Numbered from the stretch's first letter, positions 25,677 through 35,453 are shown. The stretch: 64,000 bases of DNA from Gemmiger sp. An120 (GCF_002160955.1 NZ_NFLN01000002.1:268994-332993), one strand, 5' to 3'. Numbers and translations: made by a program. Notes: generated by a model from the sequence alone, not told the origin.

Positions 25677-26395
25677 TACTCCACAGCCCCCAGTGCGATC
25701 TTCATCATGTTGGTAAAGCTGGTCTGCCGCTCTTCCGCGGTGGTGACACGGCTGTCCACAAAGCTGTCCGAAATGGTGATCAGGCAGGCGGCATTTTTGC
25801 CCAGAACGTGGGCATTGTGGAACAGGGCAAAGCTTTCCATTTCCACCGCCACGCAGCCCTTCTCATCCCGCAGGGCCTCCCAGTAGGTGGGATTGGTGCG
25901 GTCGTCATGGCGATAGAAAACATCACTGGAGTGGATAATCCCCTCGATGAGAGGGATATTCAATGCCCGGGCACTGGCCCGCAGACGGTCATTCAGGGTT
26001 TCGCTGGGCAGGATGATGTCGTCGGTGCAGCCGCTCTGGGTACGGGCAAAGCTGCTTTCCGAATAGGCACCGGTGGCCAGGACCACGTCAAAAAGCGCAG
26101 CCTTGGGGGTATACGAGCCCGCCGAACCAATGCGGATGATGTTTTGCACATCATACTGGGTATAGAGTTCGTAGGAGTAAATTCCGATGCTGGGCATGCC
26201 CATACCGCTGCCCATTACACTGACCGGCTTGCCCTGATACGTGCCGGTATACCCGAGCATGCCCCGCACATCATTGAACAGTACGGGATCGGTCAGGAAG
26301 GTCTCGGCGATAAACTTGGCGCGCAGAGGGTCGCCCGGCATCAGAACAGTTGCCGCGATCTGGCCTTTTTCGGCCCGGTTGTGGGGTGTACTCAT
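25676..26395 (-). CDS. deoD: Purine-nucleoside phosphorylase, DeoD type
   Basis: 239-residue NP-I hexameric phosphorylase that splits purine (deoxy)ribonucleosides. MPGDPLRAKF near the N-terminus is the phosphate-binding loop and VEMESFALF the nucleoside site; DSFVD (about residue 214) corresponds to the base-recognition Asp. The ATG at 26395 follows AAAGGAGA. A longer frame reaching upstream lacks a start site. It leads the deoD-cdd pair, and a weak promoter (TTGCCG, 17 bases, TATACA) can be seen just upstream. Confidence 0.93.
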   Translation of the reverse strand: MSTPHNRAEKGQIAATVLMPGDPLRAKFIAETFLTDPVLFNDVRGMLGYTGTYQGKPVSVMGSGMGMPSIGIYSYELYTQYDVQNIIRIGSAGSYTPKAALFDVVLATGAYSESSFARTQSGCTDDIILPSETLNDRLRASARALNIPLIEGIIHSSDVFYRHDDRTNPTYWEALRDEKGCVAVEMESFALFHNAHVLGKNAACLITISDSFVDSRVTTAEERQTSFTNMMKIALGAVE

Positions 26396-26450
26396 GGGTA
26401 ATCTCTCCTTTGTTGTATAATTGACTGCTGGAGCCCCGGCAAAAGCCGAA

Positions 26451-27230
26451 TCACTCCAGATACATTGTGCGAAGGGTTTGGAGCGCGGCCGCGTCCAGCC
26501 CCAGTTCCGCCTGCAGATAGGCTTCCGGGTTTGGATAGGCACGGTCAATAGCGTCCAGCGCTGTATCCAAATCCTCCATCCGCACCCCCATCAACAGGGC
26601 CAGATCATCGGCCCGTTCCGGCTGTGCGGCCTGGGCAGCCCGGATCGTGTCTGCCCGCCAGCGGTTGGTGAGAAGATAATCCTGCCGGATCGTCTCCCTG
26701 TCTGCACCCAGCGCCAGCAGGATGAGCGCGGCCGCCATTCCGGTGCGGTCTTTTCCGGCTGTACAGTGAAACAGAACCGGCACCTCCCCCGCCAGCAGAC
26801 AGGCAAACAGTTTACGGTATGCCGGATTGGCAAAAGGCAATTTCCGATAGATCCGGGGAATACCCTGTTCCAGATAGCGGCGCGCCGCATCATGGCCCTG
26901 GGCAGCCAGTTCCCGGGGATCGAAGTTCACCTCATTGCCGTTTTCATCCAGAATCGCTGAAATCTCATACAAGGTCACCCCGGGAAAAGCAGGATCCGGC
27001 AGATAGTTCCGTTCCGCCGCGGAGCGAAAGTCGAAGATTGTGCGGATGCCCAGGCTCTCAAACAACTGTCTGTCGTGTTCGGACATAAGTTTGGCCGGCG
27101 CACCGGAACGCCAGAAAATTCCATGCCGCACCCGGCGGCCGTCCCTCACGGGATAACCGCCCAGTTCCCGGAAGTTGTCTGCCCCTTCAAAGGGCAGCGG
27201 CGTTCCCGGTTCGCATTCTTTCTGCTGCAC
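26451..27230 (-). CDS. Tyrosine/serine protein phosphatase-like (Y_phosphatase3)
   Basis: 259-residue cysteine phosphatase. The P-loop is HCTAGKDRTG, and NFRELGGYPVRDG near the N-terminus is the usual opening of this family. Substrates in bacteria range from phosphotyrosine proteins to phosphoinositides; none can be assigned here. I chose the GTG at 27230 because GGGAGGTGA lies 5-6 bases upstream; the frame extends to 27254. It lies between fbp and the deoD-cdd pair on the same strand. Confidence 0.87.
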   Translation of the reverse strand: MQQKECEPGTPLPFEGADNFRELGGYPVRDGRRVRHGIFWRSGAPAKLMSEHDRQLFESLGIRTIFDFRSAAERNYLPDPAFPGVTLYEISAILDENGNEVNFDPRELAAQGHDAARRYLEQGIPRIYRKLPFANPAYRKLFACLLAGEVPVLFHCTAGKDRTGMAAALILLALGADRETIRQDYLLTNRWRADTIRAAQAAQPERADDLALLMGVRMEDLDTALDAIDRAYPNPEAYLQAELGLDAAALQTLRTMYLE

Positions 27231-27257
27231 AGGTATCACCTCCCGGCTTTGCACCGT

Positions 27258-29246
27258 TTACTGTTTTTCCTTTACCAGACCGGATTTATAGGCGGCCACC
27301 AGCAGTTTAAGGTCACGTACATTAGCAGCCAGTTTTCTGCCCTCATCGGTGTCGCCTACCAGAATCCGCCGCTCCGTGGTTTCAAACATATCCACACTGG
27401 ACAGGATGTCCTTATTCTCGCGGATGGCTTTTTCGGTACTTTCAAAAGGCTCATGCACACGCAGGCTCAGCCCATGGCTGTTGTAAACCAGCGTATATCC
27501 GGCAATGCCGGTTTTTTCGTGATATGCACGGCAGAAGCCTCCGTCAATCACGATCAGTTTGCCGCCGCCTTTGATGGGAGTCTCCCCCTCCACGGCGCGC
27601 ACCGGCACATGACCGTTGACAATGTGGCAATGACCCTGGTTCAGGCCGAATTCCGCCAAAATAGCCCGGGCCATACGAGTATCGTTAATAAAGCGGTAGT
27701 ACGGGTTTTTACGCTCGTTGTGGGTGGCCTCGTCCGCTACAAACAGCCGCTCAAAGGTGGTCATTTTGTCCCGGCCGTACAGGGGCGAGAGCTTTCCGCA
27801 CCAGAGATACCACAAAAAGTCCTCACCGCTCTGACGGGCAGCGCTGCCCTCCGGGGCAAAGAATCCGCGGCGCGCCCGCTCATCGCAATAGTCCATCAGC
27901 GAACGTCCTGCATAGCTGCGGTTCTCGAAGGTCTCGATGGCAAAGCCGCCGCTTTCCGCCAGCGGCACTGCACCATGGAACATCAGATTGTCGTTTTCAA
28001 GATGATAGACGCCGCCCTTGGCATACAGGAAACGAACATGCCGCTGCAGCCGCTCGCTCTGGGTAAAGCTTCGGCACAATGTATTCATCACCTGCTGTTC
28101 ACTGGCGGTAAGCCGAGCCGGATCCGATGGGTCCACTGTGGGGAAATCCATATCCAGCATGGGGTAGCGTTTTCCCTCAATCAGGACCGTGCGGGTATTG
28201 TAGTCAATGCGGCGCAGGAAATCCCGCTCTCCCAGTTCAAAATCCGGGTTCCGGTCAATCACCTGGCATTCCAGCTTGAACATAAGCAGGGAAATCGCCT
28301 TGTGCATCCGGGCAACCCGGGCCAGTTCAGAGGGATGATAGGGACCGCGGGCCTCGTCCACATGGGGATAGAACCGGTGAATGTCACAGTTCTGGTATTC
28401 CGCCTCAGCAAACAGGGCCAGCGGACGCAGGTTGATGCCGTACCCGTCTTCCAGGGCTTCCAGATTGTTGTAAGCAAGGGTGGTGCGCAGCACGGTGGCA
28501 ATGCAGAGCGGGCTGCCCGCCGCTGCCCCCATCCATACCACATCGTGGTTGCCCCACTGGATGTCCACCGAATGGTGGGCCATCAGATGATCAATAATGA
28601 TATCCGGACGCGGACCCCGGTCAAAGATGTCTCCCACAATGTGCAGCTTAAAAACAGCCAGTGTTTTGATCAGCTGGCAAAGGGCCTCAATGAACTCATC
28701 GGCCTGATCCACGTCGATAATGGAGGCCAGAATCTGCTCATAGTAGAATTCCTTGTCGTGGTCCTCAAAATGTGCGTGGAGAAGCTCGTCCAGAATGTAG
28801 GAAAAGGCAGGCGGAAGACGCTTGCGCACAAAGCTGCGGGTATGCTTGGAGGACACCATGCGGCAGACGTCAATCAGCCGGTACAGCGTCTTTCGGTACC
28901 AGGCATCCAGGTCGTCGCAGCCGGCTTTCAGCTCATCCAGTTTCTGCGTCGGATAATAGATCAGGGTGGCAAATTCTGCGCGTTCTTCATCCGGCACCGA
29001 CGGGCCCAGAACCCGATCCACCTTTTCCTTGATAACGCCGGAAGCGTTGTTCAGGATATGGGTAAACGCCTCATATTCCCCGTGCAGATCGCTCATGAAA
29101 TGCTCGGTGCCCTTGGGCAGGCGCAGGATTGCCTGCAGGTTGATGATCTCGCTGCAGGCCGCTGCAATGGTGGGATATTCCCGCGCAAGCAGAGAAAGGT
29201 ATTTGAGGTTTTTCCGAACCTGATCGGTAACGGTCTGCGGCTCCAT
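27258..29246 (-). CDS. fbp: Fructose-1,6-bisphosphatase, class III
   Basis: 662-residue cytosolic gluconeogenic enzyme of the Firmicutes-type class III family. The metallophosphoesterase motifs are HFMSDLHGEYEAF near residue 50, VGDIFDRGPRPD around 210 and WGNHDVVWMGA about 30 residues later, with VNGHVPVRA and IDGGFCRAYHEKTG near the C-terminus. The length matches the family (about 650-670). It follows recN and is the last housekeeping enzyme of the long minus-strand series. Confidence 0.96.
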   Translation of the reverse strand: MEPQTVTDQVRKNLKYLSLLAREYPTIAAACSEIINLQAILRLPKGTEHFMSDLHGEYEAFTHILNNASGVIKEKVDRVLGPSVPDEERAEFATLIYYPTQKLDELKAGCDDLDAWYRKTLYRLIDVCRMVSSKHTRSFVRKRLPPAFSYILDELLHAHFEDHDKEFYYEQILASIIDVDQADEFIEALCQLIKTLAVFKLHIVGDIFDRGPRPDIIIDHLMAHHSVDIQWGNHDVVWMGAAAGSPLCIATVLRTTLAYNNLEALEDGYGINLRPLALFAEAEYQNCDIHRFYPHVDEARGPYHPSELARVARMHKAISLLMFKLECQVIDRNPDFELGERDFLRRIDYNTRTVLIEGKRYPMLDMDFPTVDPSDPARLTASEQQVMNTLCRSFTQSERLQRHVRFLYAKGGVYHLENDNLMFHGAVPLAESGGFAIETFENRSYAGRSLMDYCDERARRGFFAPEGSAARQSGEDFLWYLWCGKLSPLYGRDKMTTFERLFVADEATHNERKNPYYRFINDTRMARAILAEFGLNQGHCHIVNGHVPVRAVEGETPIKGGGKLIVIDGGFCRAYHEKTGIAGYTLVYNSHGLSLRVHEPFESTEKAIRENKDILSSVDMFETTERRILVGDTDEGRKLAANVRDLKLLVAAYKSGLVKEKQ

Positions 29247-29282
29247 ATACGCCTCCTTGTATTTTCCGGGGAAGTGCCCCGG

Positions 29283-30947
29283 TCAGGATCTTCTCTGCTG
29301 CAGCATTTCCCGGGCGTTGGCCAGGCTCAGCTCGGTTACATGGTCGCCGGAGATAATCCGGGCCAGAACTTCCACACGCCCCTGTTCATCCAGCGGGTGA
29401 ATCTGGGTATAGGTGCGGGATCCCTCCACCTGTTTGGCAATCAGCAGATGGGTATCTGCCAGCGCGGCAATCTGCGCGGTATGGGTAATGCACAAGACCT
29501 GCCGGCCACGGGAGGTCTGGCGCAGCTTTTCCCCGATACGCCCGGCCGCAAGGCCGGAAACGCCGGTGTCGATCTCATCATAGATCACCGTGGGAATATC
29601 GTCCTTATCCGCCAGCGCGCTTTTCAAGGCCAGCATAATACGGGACAGCTCACCGCCGGACGCGATGCGGGCCAGCGGTTTGGGGTCTTCGCCGGCATTG
29701 GCCGAGATATAGAACTCCACCGAATCCTGCCCGGCCAGAGCCAGCGGGCCACGGCTGTGCTGCAGCACAAACCGGATTCCCGGCATGTTCAGGAAAGTAA
29801 GCGCCTCCACCAGCTGTCCCTGCAGGGCATCAAATGCCGCCAGGCGTGCCTTGGTAAGCATCTCAGCGGCCTGTTTGGCCTGTTGGTAAAGCTGCTGTTT
29901 CTGGACGGCCAGTTCCTCCAGCTGCTGTTGGCTGGTCTGGATAGTCTCCAACTCGGTGCGGGCTTTGTCCGCAAAGGCAAGCACACCCTCCAGGTCTGTA
30001 CCATATTTCTGGCGCAGACGGTAGATCAAGTCCAGGCGCTCTTCAATGCGGTCCAGTTCACCCGGTTCGGCATCGGTGCTTTCCAGGCGCTGGGCCAGTT
30101 CTTCCGCCAGATCCCGCACACCATAATAGTATTCGTTCAGCTTCTCGGCGAGAGACTGCAGATCCGGGTCCAGCGCGGCTGCCTGCTCCATTGCGCCGCA
30201 GGCAGCCCCCAGGCCGTCCGCCGCACCGGCCGCATCATCATCTCCCGACAGGGCCGCGTGGGCAGCGCTCAGCTGCTGGGCAATGGTCTGCGCATGAGAC
30301 AGCACCCGCCGGCGCGCCTGCAGCTGTTCTTCTTCGCCGGGCTGCAGGCGTGCTTCTTCAATCTCCTGCAGCTGAAACTGCAGCACCTCAATGCGGCGCT
30401 GCTTTTCCGTCTCGTCCATCTCCAGCGCATCCATCTGGCGCTTGACGCGAATCAGCCGGCGATACAGTGTCTGGTATTCCTCCAACTGGGCCTGATCCTG
30501 CGCAAAGGTATCCAGCAGCGCCAGATGGCGTGCCGGATTGGTCAGGCTCTGGCTGTCGTGCTGGCCATGAATGTTGATCAGGCTTCCGCCAATTTCGCGA
30601 AGCACCGCTGCCGTAGCAGGCATACCATTGATGCGGCAGCCGCCTTTTCCCTCCGCGCTGATTTCCCGGTAAAGAAGCAGTTCGTCCTCTGCTTCATAGC
30701 CGGCCTCTTCCAGTAAGGCACGGGTACGGGGAGAAAGGTCGGTAAAGGTAGCCCAGATACAGGCTTTAGCCGCGCCGGTACGCACCAGATCGCGGGAGGT
30801 ACGGTTACCCAGGATCGCATTGATGGAATCAATCAGAATGGACTTGCCGGCACCCGTTTCGCCGGTGAGCACGTTCAGCCCGGCGGTGAATTGTGCCTGT
30901 GCCTTTTCAATGACCGCCACATTTTCAATTTTCAGGCTGGAAAGCAT
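29283..30947 (-). CDS. recN: DNA repair protein RecN
   Basis: 554-residue SMC-like ATPase acting early in double-strand break repair. The N-terminal half has Walker A TGETGAGKS near residue 30. A long coiled-coil middle follows (residues about 155-375), then the C-terminal half with the signature ASGGELSRIMLALK and Walker B VIYDEIDTG. It follows argR by 9 bases, as in the Bacillus ahrC-recN pair. Confidence 0.96.
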   Translation of the reverse strand: MLSSLKIENVAVIEKAQAQFTAGLNVLTGETGAGKSILIDSINAILGNRTSRDLVRTGAAKACIWATFTDLSPRTRALLEEAGYEAEDELLLYREISAEGKGGCRINGMPATAAVLREIGGSLINIHGQHDSQSLTNPARHLALLDTFAQDQAQLEEYQTLYRRLIRVKRQMDALEMDETEKQRRIEVLQFQLQEIEEARLQPGEEEQLQARRRVLSHAQTIAQQLSAAHAALSGDDDAAGAADGLGAACGAMEQAAALDPDLQSLAEKLNEYYYGVRDLAEELAQRLESTDAEPGELDRIEERLDLIYRLRQKYGTDLEGVLAFADKARTELETIQTSQQQLEELAVQKQQLYQQAKQAAEMLTKARLAAFDALQGQLVEALTFLNMPGIRFVLQHSRGPLALAGQDSVEFYISANAGEDPKPLARIASGGELSRIMLALKSALADKDDIPTVIYDEIDTGVSGLAAGRIGEKLRQTSRGRQVLCITHTAQIAALADTHLLIAKQVEGSRTYTQIHPLDEQGRVEVLARIISGDHVTELSLANAREMLQQRRS

Positions 30948-30956
30948 TTGGGCTGT

Positions 30957-31439
30957 TCACCTCGCTGCGCCCGGCATATGGGGCGAAATATACTGATTAA
31001 GCTGCTGGGTGATGGTCTTGGCGTCCTCTTCCGTGCGCATCAGGATCAGGAAGGTATCATCGCCGGAAAGCGTACCCACCACATTTTGCCAGGGCATGGC
31101 GTCAAACATGCCGCAAGCCGCATTGGCCATACCGGAATAGCACTTGACCAGCACCACATGGCCGGCATTGTCCACCCGCAGCACCGATTCCCGGAAAATC
31201 GTCTCAAAGCGGCTGGCAGAATGCGGTGTAAAGGCATTCTGGTTTGCAGGCGTAACGTAGCGGTATCCCCCGCCGCTGGCCGCAGTTTTGATCAGGCCCA
31301 GCTCCCGGATATCCCGGGAAACCGTGGCCTGGGTCACCTCAAAGCCGGCTGCCTTGAGCCGCTGCAGCAGCTCTTCCTGCCGGTCGATGGGATGCTCTTC
31401 GATCAGTTGCAGGATCACCTGCTGACGTTTGCTTTTCAC
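30957..31439 (-). CDS. argR: Arginine repressor ArgR/AhrC
   Basis: 160-residue hexameric regulator of arginine metabolism. The N-terminal winged helix includes TQATVSRDIRELGL and the C-terminal domain includes GTLSGDDTFLIL with the Asp pair that binds arginine. It lies between NAD kinase and recN; the argR-recN order is conserved in many Firmicutes. Confidence 0.95.
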   Translation of the reverse strand: MKSKRQQVILQLIEEHPIDRQEELLQRLKAAGFEVTQATVSRDIRELGLIKTAASGGGYRYVTPANQNAFTPHSASRFETIFRESVLRVDNAGHVVLVKCYSGMANAACGMFDAMPWQNVVGTLSGDDTFLILMRTEEDAKTITQQLNQYISPHMPGAAR

Positions 31440-31446
31440 GGTTGGT

Positions 31447-32259
31447 TCACCGACCTTTCAGTTTTTTGTCTATGGCCATAAACTGATCAGCCGGGTTAAA
31501 GCTGATCAGATCCAGGTGACTGTCCGCCAGGCTGATCTCAACCTGAGCGCCGGGAGAAAGGCTATGGTCGCCGGCCCCGTCGGCCGACACGCAAACCGGA
31601 TCGCTGCCGGTGTATTCCCCCACCCGGATGGTCAGACGGCGCTGGGCGCTGAATACCATGGGCGGGCTTTGCAGGCTGTGGGCGCAGATGGGGGTAACCA
31701 CCATCCCGCCAATACGCGCATCCAGAATCGGGCCGCCTGCACTCAAAGAATAGGCTGTAGAGCCGGTGGGGGTGGCCACGATCACGCCATCCCCCCGATA
31801 CCGGTTCACCAGCGTACCGTCACACCAGACAGCAAACTCAATGGTCTGCATCCGCCAGCCTTTGTACAGAACCACATCGTTCAGCGCGGTCTGCTCCCAG
31901 GCATCGCAGCGGGCCCGCAGCAGCATCCGTCTGTCCAGCTGATAGTCACCGGCTGCCAGCCGGGCCAGTTTGGAGGGCATCTCCTCAATCTCGCAGGTAG
32001 CCAGAAAGCCGACCCGCCCCAGATTGATTCCCAGAATAGGAATGCCATACGGCTGGGTGCGCCGGGCCGTATGCAGAATGGTACCGTCGCCGCCAATGGT
32101 GAGTACGGCATCGGCAGAAGCCAGTGCCGCTTCGTCCCGGGCCGGGTCGGCATCCGGCCAGACCGTACAGGCTCCCTGCTGCTGCAGAATGGCAGCGGCC
32201 TGTTCGGCGACCTGCAACGCCTCCGGTTTTTGCTGGTTGAGTACCATGTATACGGTCAT
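31447..32259 (-). CDS. nadK: NAD kinase
   Basis: 270-residue ATP-NAD kinase making NADP. The GGDGT motif is in TIGGDGTILHTARR, and the second signature is TPTGSTAYSLSAGGP. The length is typical. The ATG at 32259 has GGGAGG 9 bases upstream and avoids overlap with the tlyA stop at 32282. Its place between tlyA and argR is common in Clostridia. Confidence 0.95.
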   Translation of the reverse strand: MTVYMVLNQQKPEALQVAEQAAAILQQQGACTVWPDADPARDEAALASADAVLTIGGDGTILHTARRTQPYGIPILGINLGRVGFLATCEIEEMPSKLARLAAGDYQLDRRMLLRARCDAWEQTALNDVVLYKGWRMQTIEFAVWCDGTLVNRYRGDGVIVATPTGSTAYSLSAGGPILDARIGGMVVTPICAHSLQSPPMVFSAQRRLTIRVGEYTGSDPVCVSADGAGDHSLSPGAQVEISLADSHLDLISFNPADQFMAIDKKLKGR

Positions 32260-32281
32260 AGTTCGACGCCTCCCGCGAAGA

Positions 32282-33082
32282 TCAGTCAAGGGTTTCGTGG
32301 GCGCGCCGCACCAGATCCCGGGCTATACTCTCGTCCAGCGCCGTCGGGGATTCCGAGCGCTGCACATGCATCAAAAACTCAATATTGCCTTCCGGGCCTT
32401 TGATTGGCGAATGATCCAGCCCCAGCACCGAAAAGCCGTTGGTGGTGGCGTGCTCCATCGCCTGCAGCAGCACCTCCAGATGGGTTTCGGGTTCCCGCAC
32501 AACGCCCTTTTTACCGACCTTTTCCCGGCCGGCTTCGAACTGCGGCTTGACCAGGCAGACGCCATCGGCCTGGGGCACACAGATACGGGCTGCCACAGGA
32601 AAAATGTGTTTGAGAGAGATAAACGATACGTCCACGCTGAAGAACTCCACCGGTTCCGCCAGCATATCCGGCGTAACATTGCGGATGTTGGTGCGTTCCA
32701 TATTGACGACCCGGGCATCGGTGCGCAGCGACCAGGCAAGCTGCCCATACCCCACGTCCACAGCATACACCTTGGTAGCACCATTCTGCAGCATGCAATC
32801 GGTAAAACCGCCGGTGGAAGCACCGATGTCCATGCAGACTTTGCCCGCCGGATGTACCGGGAACACCTGCATGGCCTTTTCCAGCTTCAGCCCGCCGCGG
32901 CTTACATATCCGATATCATGGCCGCGTACCTCTACCTTGGCATCTTCCGGGATCATGTCGCCTGCCTTGTCGCATTTCTGCTCGTTGACAAACACCACAC
33001 CCGCCATAATCAGGGCTTTGGCCCGTTCCCGGCTCTGCGCCAGGCCATTCTGGCACAGATATTGATCCAGCCGTATCTTCAA
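32282..33082 (-). CDS. tlyA: TlyA family rRNA 2'-O-methyltransferase
   Basis: 266 residues: an S4 RNA-binding domain (residues 1-60, KIRLDQYLCQNGLAQSRERAKALIMAG region) followed by an FtsJ-type methyltransferase domain with SAM motif DIGASTGGFTDCML. TlyA methylates 16S/23S rRNA cytidines in mycobacteria; the Firmicutes proteins are of the same type (YqxC). The start is 2 bases after the dxs stop. Confidence 0.92.
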   Translation of the reverse strand: MKIRLDQYLCQNGLAQSRERAKALIMAGVVFVNEQKCDKAGDMIPEDAKVEVRGHDIGYVSRGGLKLEKAMQVFPVHPAGKVCMDIGASTGGFTDCMLQNGATKVYAVDVGYGQLAWSLRTDARVVNMERTNIRNVTPDMLAEPVEFFSVDVSFISLKHIFPVAARICVPQADGVCLVKPQFEAGREKVGKKGVVREPETHLEVLLQAMEHATTNGFSVLGLDHSPIKGPEGNIEFLMHVQRSESPTALDESIARDLVRRAHETLD

Positions 33083-33084
33083 AG

Positions 33085-34941
33085 TTATAAATCCTCCCAG
33101 CTTTTTCGCAGAGCCGCCGCATCCAGCCCCAGCTGGGCTTTCAGGCGGGAAACATCCGCATGGTCAATCTTGTTGGTGGTAACGGCCCGATGAATAAACC
33201 GGCCGTGCCAGCCCGCTGTAAGCAGCGCGGCCTGCAGCTGCTGGCCAATACCGCCGGTGGCAACGCACTCCTCCGCAAACAGCAGGGTATCATAGCGGCC
33301 AAGTTCACGCACAAGCCCATCCGGCAGCGGATAGATCTGCACCAGCTTATATACATCCACGGCCTGACCGGCGGCAGCCAGCTGCTGCCCGGCCTCCAGC
33401 ACATCCGCCGTTTCACTGCCGTAACTGATCAAGACACCAGCGGCGTTGTCCGTTCTGACCAGCTGGTCATAGGGTTTGCCGGAGCATCCCAGCGCAGCCA
33501 ATGCCGGGGTTTCGCCGCCCCGGGGGTACCGGATCGCGCGAGGCCCATTCGGTTCTTTCATAAGTTCCGCCAGCCAGTGATCCAGCTCCGCATAGTTGCA
33601 GGGAGACCAAACCGGCACGCCCGCCTGGCTCAGATACGCAGGGTCATAGATGCCCTGATGGGTCTCGCCATCCCCCGGCACCAGACCGGCCCGGTCCACG
33701 GCGAACAGCACGTTCAGCCCCATCAGCCGCACATCATGGATCACCTGATCAAAGGATCGCTGCAGGAAGGTGGAGTAGATTCCTACCACCGGCAGCAGGC
33801 CCTGGCTGGCCAGACCGGCCGCAAAGGTAACCGCATGCTGCTCCGCCATGCCCACGTCGAAGAAACGCTCCGGAAAACGGCGGTACATATACTGCAAACC
33901 AGTACCATATTTCATTGCAGCCGTAATGGCACAGATACGGCCGTCCTGCTCCGCCAGGCGCACCAGCTGCATGCCAAATTGCGTGGAGAACGAGGCGGCG
34001 GGCGCCACATCCGGATCCGGCAGGTGGTCGGTATCAAACGACGACACACCGTGGAACTCACCCGGATTTTCCTCAGCTGGTTTAAAGCCCTTTCCCTTTA
34101 CAGTCACCACATGCAGAAAAACCGGGGCCACCTGGTTCTGCAGGTTTTGCAGCAACTCAACAAGGCGTGCCGTATCGTGGCCATCCACCGGGCCAATGTA
34201 CTGGAACCCCATCTCCTCAAACATGGTGGAGTGGTAAATGGTACGGCGCAGCGCCCGTTTACAGGCCTGCAGCGCGCGCACCAGTACTTCCCCCAGAACC
34301 GGGATATGATCCAGGAACGTTTCCATCCGGGCTTTGGCCTGGTTATACTGCGGATTGGTACGCAGCACCGTAAGATAACGGGCCACAGAACCCACGTTTT
34401 TGGAAATCGACATCTTATTGTCGTTCAGGATGACAATAAGATTATTGAGGGTATCCACATTGTTCATACCCTCGTACACCATGCCGCCGGTGAAAGCGCC
34501 ATCCCCTACCAGGGCTACCACTTTGCCCGGCTCACCTTTGAGCTTTTTCGCCTGGGCCATGCCGATGGCGGCGGAAATCGCCGTGTTCCCGTGCCCGGCC
34601 ACAAAGGCATCGTGCTCACTTTCGGACGGCGAAGGGAACCCGGACAAACCGCCCTCCTGGCGGAGTTTTTCAAAACCGCTGCGGCGGCCGGTAAGCAATT
34701 TATGGGTATAGCACTGGTGCCCCACATCGAAAACGAATTTGTCCTGCGGGGTGTTGAGAACATAATGAAGCGCAACCGTCAGTTCCACCGTGCCCAGATT
34801 GGAAGCCAGGTGGCCGCCGGTGCGGGATACGCTGTGAATCAGAAAATCCCGGATCTCCTGACAGAGCAGGGGCAGCTGTTCCGGAAACAGCTTTTTCAGC
34901 TCCTGCGGACTGTTGATCCGGTCCAGAAGCGGATAGGGCAT
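33085..34941 (-). CDS. dxs: 1-deoxy-D-xylulose-5-phosphate synthase
   Basis: 618-residue thiamine diphosphate enzyme that condenses pyruvate and glyceraldehyde-3-phosphate, the entry step of the MEP isoprenoid pathway. The ThDP motif begins at GDGAFTGGMVYEG, and the transketolase-like pyrimidine domain has EQHAVTFAAGLA. I prefer the ATG at 34941, which is 8 bases after GGAGG; the ATG at 34947 is only 2 bases away. It shares the series with ispA, the downstream prenyl-diphosphate synthase of the same pathway. Confidence 0.96.
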   Translation of the reverse strand: MPYPLLDRINSPQELKKLFPEQLPLLCQEIRDFLIHSVSRTGGHLASNLGTVELTVALHYVLNTPQDKFVFDVGHQCYTHKLLTGRRSGFEKLRQEGGLSGFPSPSESEHDAFVAGHGNTAISAAIGMAQAKKLKGEPGKVVALVGDGAFTGGMVYEGMNNVDTLNNLIVILNDNKMSISKNVGSVARYLTVLRTNPQYNQAKARMETFLDHIPVLGEVLVRALQACKRALRRTIYHSTMFEEMGFQYIGPVDGHDTARLVELLQNLQNQVAPVFLHVVTVKGKGFKPAEENPGEFHGVSSFDTDHLPDPDVAPAASFSTQFGMQLVRLAEQDGRICAITAAMKYGTGLQYMYRRFPERFFDVGMAEQHAVTFAAGLASQGLLPVVGIYSTFLQRSFDQVIHDVRLMGLNVLFAVDRAGLVPGDGETHQGIYDPAYLSQAGVPVWSPCNYAELDHWLAELMKEPNGPRAIRYPRGGETPALAALGCSGKPYDQLVRTDNAAGVLISYGSETADVLEAGQQLAAAGQAVDVYKLVQIYPLPDGLVRELGRYDTLLFAEECVATGGIGQQLQAALLTAGWHGRFIHRAVTTNKIDHADVSRLKAQLGLDAAALRKSWEDL

Positions 34942-34964
34942 ATGCATGACCTCCGAGTACAGGA

Positions 34965-35435
34965 TTACAGGTTGACCGGCAGAATAAACCCGATCAGAAT
35001 GCCCAGCACAGCACCGCTGAGCACCTCAAAGGGTGTATGGCCAACCATTTCCTTCAGTTTCTTGTCCGCAAAGATCGGCGCATTGCGGGCATTGTCGTCC
35101 ATCCACTGGTTCAGAATCCGGTTCAGGACCTTGGCCTGCTCACCGGTTTCACGCCGGACGCCCATAGCGTCATACATAACGATTACCGCCAGCACAAAGG
35201 CCATGGCAAACATAGGCGAGTGCACCCCCACATACCGCCCGGTAGCGATCAGCATGGAACAGACCGTGCTGGAATGGGCGCTGGGCATACCGCCTGCTCC
35301 CCACATACGTTCCAGGTCAAACTCGCCGATCACCCAAAAGTTGATGAGCGTTTTGAGCACCTGGGCCACAAGCCATCCGATCAGCGAGATGCTGAGTATG
35401 ATGTTCCAGCTGTAGACGAGTTTGATCCACTCCAT
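34965..35435 (-). CDS. DUF212 / divergent PAP2 family membrane protein (YuiD-like)
   Basis: 156-residue membrane protein with three to four helices. It carries GGMPSAHSSTVCSM, the family's HS motif region related to type 2 phosphatidic acid phosphatases, and MYDAMGVRRETGEQAKVLN. The function is not established in bacteria. It sits between ispA and dxs, which suggests, but does not show, a role on isoprenoid phosphates. The start is uncertain: AAGGAG lies 14 bases before the ATG at 35435, and a GTG at 35450 is too close to it. Confidence 0.85.
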   Translation of the reverse strand: MEWIKLVYSWNIILSISLIGWLVAQVLKTLINFWVIGEFDLERMWGAGGMPSAHSSTVCSMLIATGRYVGVHSPMFAMAFVLAVIVMYDAMGVRRETGEQAKVLNRILNQWMDDNARNAPIFADKKLKEMVGHTPFEVLSGAVLGILIGFILPVNL

Positions 35436-35453
35436 ACCTGTTTTGCTCACTCC

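Noticed and set aside
27075..30716. A 1213-codon open frame on the plus strand
   Set aside because: It runs antisense over fbp and recN, whose products have full family motifs. High GC with few stops opposite real genes explains it.
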